Source: Eimeria necatrix (taxonomy: Eukaryota > Apicomplexa > Conoidasida > Eucoccidiorida > Eimeriidae). From it: a DNA stretch of 10,000 nt. Every line of letters starts with the position of its first letter. Position 1 is the first letter of the stretch. Where the stretch lies: the NCBI RefSeq assembly GCF_000499385.1, contig NW_013654354.1:1-10000 (forward strand), read 5' to 3'. The notes beneath the pieces were generated by a model. That model was not told where the DNA came from, made no database searches, and was given only the letters and a program-made list of their open reading frames with translations. This document shows, piece after piece, positions 6,606 through 10,000 of this stretch. A program made the translations under genes and the position numbers.

Positions 6606-8298
6606 TTATTTGCGCAGTCTGGCAGCCTCCTGGTGGAGTTTCCGCAGGCGGTTCCTGAGGTGGCTGAGTTCGTGCAGAAACTTGTTTTGCTTCTCCTCGG
6701 ACTTTGCGTAATTTTCCAACTCCTGAAAACGAACGAGAGGCGCCATCAAGTCCATCTGATCTTCTTCTTTGGCTGCGTGCTGCAGCCCCAGGGCCGCAGC
6801 CGCCTGCGCCCTGACGCGCAGCAGCAGCCCCTCCACCTCTGTCTGCAGGCTGCGCAGCTCAAGGAGTGGAGCAGCAGCAGCAGCAGCAGCAGCGCGAAAG
6901 TGTTATTATTTACCTTTTTAGCTGCTGCTGGATGCTGCTGTTGGCCGTTGCTGCTGCTGCTGCCGCCTGCGCCGCCTGCTGCAGCCGCTGGCCGTGGAAC
7001 CTGAATCTGAACTTGCAAAAAGCTGCACGAGCCCGCGGCGCTGCTGCTGCTGCTACCTCAGCTTATTTTTCGCGCTTTCCAAGTCGGAGTGGAGATATTG
7101 GAAGTGAGGAAGAACTGTTTCCACTTCGAAGGCGAGTTGCATGGCCTGAAGTGGCAGATCGTGCAAGTCCGCAGCCAGCCCGGCAGCAAGGACTCACCTC
7201 GGCGAGCGGCGGGGGCTGCGCAGCAGCAAAGTCTCTCTGCAGCTTTTTCGGAACTTTTTTGCTGCTATATTTCTCTAAAGAAGCTTCCAGGCTGCTGAGG
7301 CGGCTCTCCAGGTGCGCGGGGTTGACTGTCTGCAGCAGTTTGCACGGGCTCTGCCGCAGACGCAGCAGCAGCAGCAGCAGCAGCAGCTCACCTGGAGTTT
7401 CCTGGCGAGGTCCTGCGGATTAAATTGAATTAAATTCAATAAAAAGAATAACTTTTTGCTGTTTTCTCCTCGCTGGCCCCTCACCTTCTCCGCGAACTTG
7501 GCCAGCGCCGCCAGCCGCTGCGCCTCGCCGCTGCTGCGCTGCTGCAGCACAGCCTGCCGCGCGTGCTGCACCTGCTGCAGCAGCCTGCTGCCAGCAGCAG
7601 CAACTTTGTCTTTGACGTTTTTCCAGCTTTCCGAAAGAAACTGCAGCGCAGCAGCTCCTCCCTGGGGTTTCCCGCGAGCCCCCAGATCTTTAATTCCTTC
7701 GGAAATGCTGAAGAGAGTTTCGGAGTGCGGAATGAACTCTTGAATGACGAAGCGCGCGGCCAGCCCGTGGCTGCTGCTGCTGCTGCTGCAGCTGCTGCTG
7801 CTGCTGCTGCTGCTGCAGCCGCCCAGAGCTGGTGACTCTGAAGATTAGTTGAACTTCTTTTTGCTTTTTTTGCCAAGTGTACCTTTTGCTTCGCGCTGCG
7901 CAGCCTCCAGGGCCTCCTCGACGTCCAGCCCAGGCAGCTCGGCGCAGCTGCCGGACTGCAGCAGCAGCAGCTGCTGCATTTGCGCACTCAGCTGCAGCGC
8001 GAGCGTGTCTGCTGCAGCGGGGCTGCTGCTGCTGCTGCTGCTGCTGCTGCACTCACCTGGGCCACGGCCTCGTGCACTGCTTGCGCCGCTTCAGCCAGCT
8101 GGCGGGCCTGTTCGTCTGCAGCTTCCCCGCGGGCCGCCGGCTTTGCCATAAGCAGCACAACCTGCCATTTTGGAGTTTCTTTTTGAAATAAAATAAAAAC
8201 AAAAACAAAAGAAAGGCCCACGTCCTTCAAGATGGGCCGCAGCTGCCGCGCCCGCAGCCGCAGCGCCTGCGCGCACGCAGCAGCAGCAGCCTCGGGGG

Positions 8299-8329
<31 letters not shown>

Positions 8330-8527
8330 AGCGCGCAGCAGACACGGAGTCGCCGCCTGCAGCAGCTCGAGCTGCGCGGCCAAGTGGCTGAGGGGCTGCA
8401 GCGCGGGGTGGCCGAGGAGGCGGTAGACGGCGGCGTCGTCTGCAGCGAGGAGGCGGCGCGCTGCGCTGCTGCTGCACTGCTGCAGCACGACGCAGGCCAG
8501 CAGCAGCAGCAGCAGCGGCGCCTTCAT
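6606..8527 (-). CDS. Predicted secreted helical/coiled-coil protein (nine exons, function unknown)
   Basis: Exons in transcription order are 8527-8222, 8161-8057, 7991-7883, 7828-7485, 7412-7392, 7329-7198, 7145-7057, 7000-6914 and 6849-6606. They total 1,437 bases, or 478 residues plus TAA, with consistent phases. The ATG at 8527 begins [22 protein letters not shown], a clear signal peptide with likely cleavage near residues 21-22. A Leu/Ala-rich helical region follows. An Ala run lies at about 66-75 and a Ser run starts near 178. The body contains VIQEFIPHSETLFSISEGIK and FLSESWKNVKDKV. The end is heptad-like (FQELENYAKSEEKQ, LHELSHLRNRLRKLHQEA), suggesting a coiled coil. No transmembrane segment is seen beyond the signal peptide. 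Entry into the secretory pathway is inferred; a dense-granule, rhoptry or vacuolar role is possible, but no family is recognised. Introns are only 54-72 bases. An alternative acceptor at 7838 would add three residues to exon 4. Confidence 0.75.
7392..7412 (-). other. 21-base micro-exon of the secreted protein gene
   Basis: The segment encodes only DLARKLQ. It is bounded by ATCCGCAG| with an AT-rich tract upstream and by CCAG|GTGAGC downstream. Both flanking exons end or begin in phase 0, so the micro-exon can be included or skipped without a frame change. It continues the helical Leu/Lys/Arg pattern of its neighbours. Confidence 0.65.
7770..7816. repeat. CTG/CAG tract encoding a Ser run in exon 4 of the secreted protein
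   Basis: About fifteen units on the plus strand, interrupted once by CTGCAG, read as AGC codons (Ser, with one Cys) on the minus strand. The tract lies just after the intron 3 acceptor of that gene. Confidence 0.8.
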
Positions 8528-8597
8528 CCTAAATCAGTTGCAAATCTATTTTATTGCTTTGCTGCACTTCAAGCGCTCGAAATCGGGGGAAGTTCCC

Positions 8598-8627
8598 GCA
8601 GCTTTCCGCAGCTTTCCGCAGCTTTCC
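8598..8627. repeat. Three 10-base tandem repeats GCAGCTTTCC
   Basis: Three adjacent copies of GCAGCTTTCC, flanked by partial TTCCC variants, lie about 70-100 bases upstream of the secreted protein start codon. The position suits a binding-site cluster, but no factor is known for this word. Confidence 0.75.
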
Positions 8628-8734
8628 CGCGCCGCGCTGCGTGCGTACACCGCGCGGCGGCAGACAGCCCAGAAGGATCCGGAGGATCCCGCGGGCAGAC
8701 TGAGGGAACACTAAAGAGAAACATAAAAGAAGTT

Positions 8735-8798
8735 CAATTATCTGAAATAAAACAGAATTGGTGACACAATTATCCAAAATAAAACAGAATTGATGACT
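8735..8798. repeat. Two 32-base tandem repeats
   Basis: CAATTATCTGAAATAAAACA and what follows to 8766 repeats at 8767-8798 with four to five changes. Both copies share AAATAAAACAGAATTGRTGAC. The copies lie just after the stop codon of the downstream-reading gene 3, so they may belong to its 3' untranslated region or to the upstream region of gene 2. Confidence 0.8.
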
Positions 8799-8831
8799 CA
8801 AACGCAGCGCGGGCAGTTCGCGAGCTCTGCG

Positions 8832-9460
8832 CTACGCCGGCGAAGCGCCTGCAGCAGAGCTGCCGGCCGCTGCGGCTTTTCGCTCGCCTGCGCGGCTCGC
8901 TGGGCTTTTTTCAGAAGATAAAAAGGAATAATTTTCGAAGTTTGGCCTCTGGGCGGCAGCAGCTGCTGCGGGGTCGCTGGGGAGGGCCGCAGCAGAGCCT
9001 GCGCAGCTGGCGCTTGCTGTCGGCGCTGCTGCTGCAGCAGCCCCGCTGCTCGCCTCCCGCTGCTCGGAAGACTCCGGCGACGCAGCAGCAGCGCCGGGCT
9101 GCTGCTGCTGCTGCTGCTGCGCAGTTTGCTGCTGCTGGCTTGAGCTGCTGCAGCTTTGCTGCAGCGCGCCGCCGCCCTCCGCCTCTGCGTACTGCTGCGG
9201 AGGCACTGCGTTGAAGTGCTGCCAGTCGTAAGCAGCAGCAGCAGCAGCAAGAGTTGCTGGGGCCTCTTGGTAGCTGCTGGCGCCAGCAGCAGCAGCAGCA
9301 GCAGCAAGAGTTGCTGGGGCCTCTTGGTAGCTGCTGGCCCCAGCAGCAGCAGCAGCAGCAGCAGCAGCGCAGTAGGCGTAGTACCCCTGCCAACTCGCCC
9401 AGTCCGCGCAGGGGGCCCCGTAGGCATACAGCTGCGCGCTTTGCGCTGCTGCGAGGGGCC

Positions 9461-9499
<39 letters not shown>

Positions 9500-9823
9500 C
9501 GTAGGGGTAGAAGTCGCAGCAGGCGGGCAGGCCGCCGCGTCTGCTGCACACAAAAGCCACAGAGCCTCTCCTGCCCTCACGCCTCCAGCTGCAGCAGCAG
9601 CAGCAGTAGTCAACTGCTGCTCAGCAGCAGCAGCAGCAGCCAGGTGCTGCTGAGCAGCAGCAGCCAGGTGCTGCTGAGCAGCAGCAGCAGCAGCAGCAGC
9701 TGGCTGCTGCTGTGCAGCAGCAGCAGCAGCAGCAGCAGGTTGCTGCTGCAGCAGATATAGCCACCTGTCGAGTCTTGGCCGTGAGCGCTTGGGCTCCGGC
9801 TTTCTTATCTCCACCAGCCGGTC
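8832..9823 (-). CDS. Putative RNA-binding protein, C-terminal part with Gln/Ala/Tyr-rich tail (5' partial, spliced)
   Basis: Exons are 9823-9765 and 9543-8832, joined through an AGC codon. They give 256 residues and a TAG stop. No in-frame ATG precedes the first exon, which follows a CGCCGCAG acceptor, so earlier exons lie right of the window. The first exon reads DRLVEIRKPEPKRSRPRLD. This resembles the last strand and exit of an RRM fold, where VEVKxAxPK-like sequence is common; the family call rests on that alone. The rest is low complexity: YPYG, a 12-Gln run, LYAYG, WQGYYAYC, two 19-residue GASSYQEAPATL-Ala7 units, YDWQHFNAVPPQQYAEAEGGG, then Gln, Ala and Ser runs. Such Gln/Tyr/Ala tails occur in RNA-granule proteins. 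An alternative ending in another frame (KAQRAAQASEKPQRP..., stop at 8798) is possible if an extra intron lies near 8910-8940. Confidence 0.6.
9231..9345 (-). repeat. 57-base tandem duplication (19-residue repeat)
   Basis: The core at 9247-9280 recurs exactly at 9304-9337, a period of 57 bases. Each unit encodes GASSYQEAPATL followed by an Ala run. The lack of divergence in the core indicates a recent duplication. Confidence 0.9.
9461..9498. repeat. CTG/CAG tract encoding 12 Gln in gene 3
   Basis: A pure CTG run on the plus strand reads as CAG codons on the minus strand. It lies between the YPYG and WPLAAAQSAQ segments. Confidence 0.9.
9544..9764 (-). other. Intron of gene 3, CAG/CTG-rich
   Basis: On the minus strand the donor is GACAG|GTGGCT and the acceptor GCTTTTGTGTGCAG|C. 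The 221 bases consist largely of CTG units (sense of the gene) broken into CAGCAGCACCTGGCTG-type repeats, for example 9634-9675. Splicing keeps the frame through an AGC codon. Confidence 0.65.
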
Positions 9824-9845
9824 CTGCGGCGCAGCAGCAAAGTTT

Positions 9846-10000
9846 GCTGCATTTCTTTTATTCAACTTTTAATTTAATTTGTTTTAATTTATTTTAATTT
9901 ATTTGTTTTAATTTAATTTATTTTAATTAATTTGTTTTAATTTAATTTGTTTTAATTTAATTTGTTTTTATTTAGTTTGTTTTGATTTAAGTTCTTTTAA
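9846..10000. repeat. AT-rich TTTGTTTTAATTTAA tandem repeat
   Basis: Degenerate 15-base units of TTTGTTTTAATTTAA run from about 9866 to the window edge. The segment precedes the acceptor at 9824-9826 on the minus strand, so it is best read as an upstream intron of gene 3. It resembles the AT-rich parts of intron 1 of the RING-FHA gene in composition. Confidence 0.7.

Larger units (their letters stand above)
8528..8831. other. Spacer between gene 3 stop and gene 2 start; likely 5' region of the secreted protein gene
   Basis: The 304 bases separate two minus-strand genes. They contain a 10-base tandem repeat (GCAGCTTTCC, 8598-8627) and a 32-base tandem duplication (8735-8798). The sequence next to the ATG is AT-rich (TTTAGGATG context on the minus strand). 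No TATA box or other core promoter element can be named, and no gene is apparent. Confidence 0.6.

Noticed and set aside
7883..8052. Alternative frame of exon 3 in the secreted protein gene (QPRCSRHARAAAECAN...)
   Set aside because: It can be joined in phase but gives Arg/Gly-rich sequence and does not continue into exon 4; the chosen frame gives a helical sequence with consistent phases at both ends.
9231..9345. CRISPR-like direct repeats
   Set aside because: Only two copies, coding for a protein repeat, in a eukaryotic genome with no cas genes or unique spacers.

Overview
The window looks like nuclear DNA of an apicomplexan coccidian, most likely an Eimeria species. CAG/CTG trinucleotide tracts lie in exons and introns on both strands and encode Gln, Ala and Ser runs. 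The genes are rich in introns, and one intron holds a short TTTAGGG telomere-like repeat. These traits are known from Eimeria genomes. The species assignment is an inference, because no sequence search was possible.

Three spliced genes can be rebuilt from reading frames and GT-AG boundaries. (1) Positions 2-5788, plus strand, open at the 5' edge: eight exons encoding about 1,295 residues. The order is a C3HC4 RING finger, a first FHA domain split over three exons, a long Ala/Ser-rich linker, a second FHA domain split over two exons, and a Gly-Pro-rich collagen-like C-terminus. It is probably a phosphothreonine-reading ubiquitin ligase. (2) Positions 8527-6606, minus strand, complete: nine exons, including a 21-base micro-exon, encoding about 478 residues with a signal peptide and a helical, probably coiled-coil, body of unknown function. 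(3) Positions 9823-8832, minus strand, 5' partial: a basic segment resembling the end of an RRM fold, then a Gln/Ala/Tyr-rich low-complexity tail.

Layout: gene 1 and gene 2 converge on an 817-base spacer (5789-6605). Gene 3 lies upstream of gene 2 on the same strand, separated by a 304-base spacer (8528-8831) that holds two small tandem repeats and probably the gene 2 promoter region. The last 150 bases are an AT-rich repeat, read as an upstream intron of gene 3. No RNA gene, CRISPR array or mobile element was seen.

The main points of interest are the RING-FHA-FHA order; the use of (CTG)n followed by CAG as the 3' end of five consecutive introns; two repeat-filled introns that are stop-free and a multiple of three long; a GGGGCCCC-type palindromic repeat that reads as Gly-Pro-X in several frames; and a CTAG-rich array in intron 4 whose core word recurs in coding sequence. 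All exon models come from reading the sequence and have no transcript support. The internal consistency of splice phases is the main argument for them.
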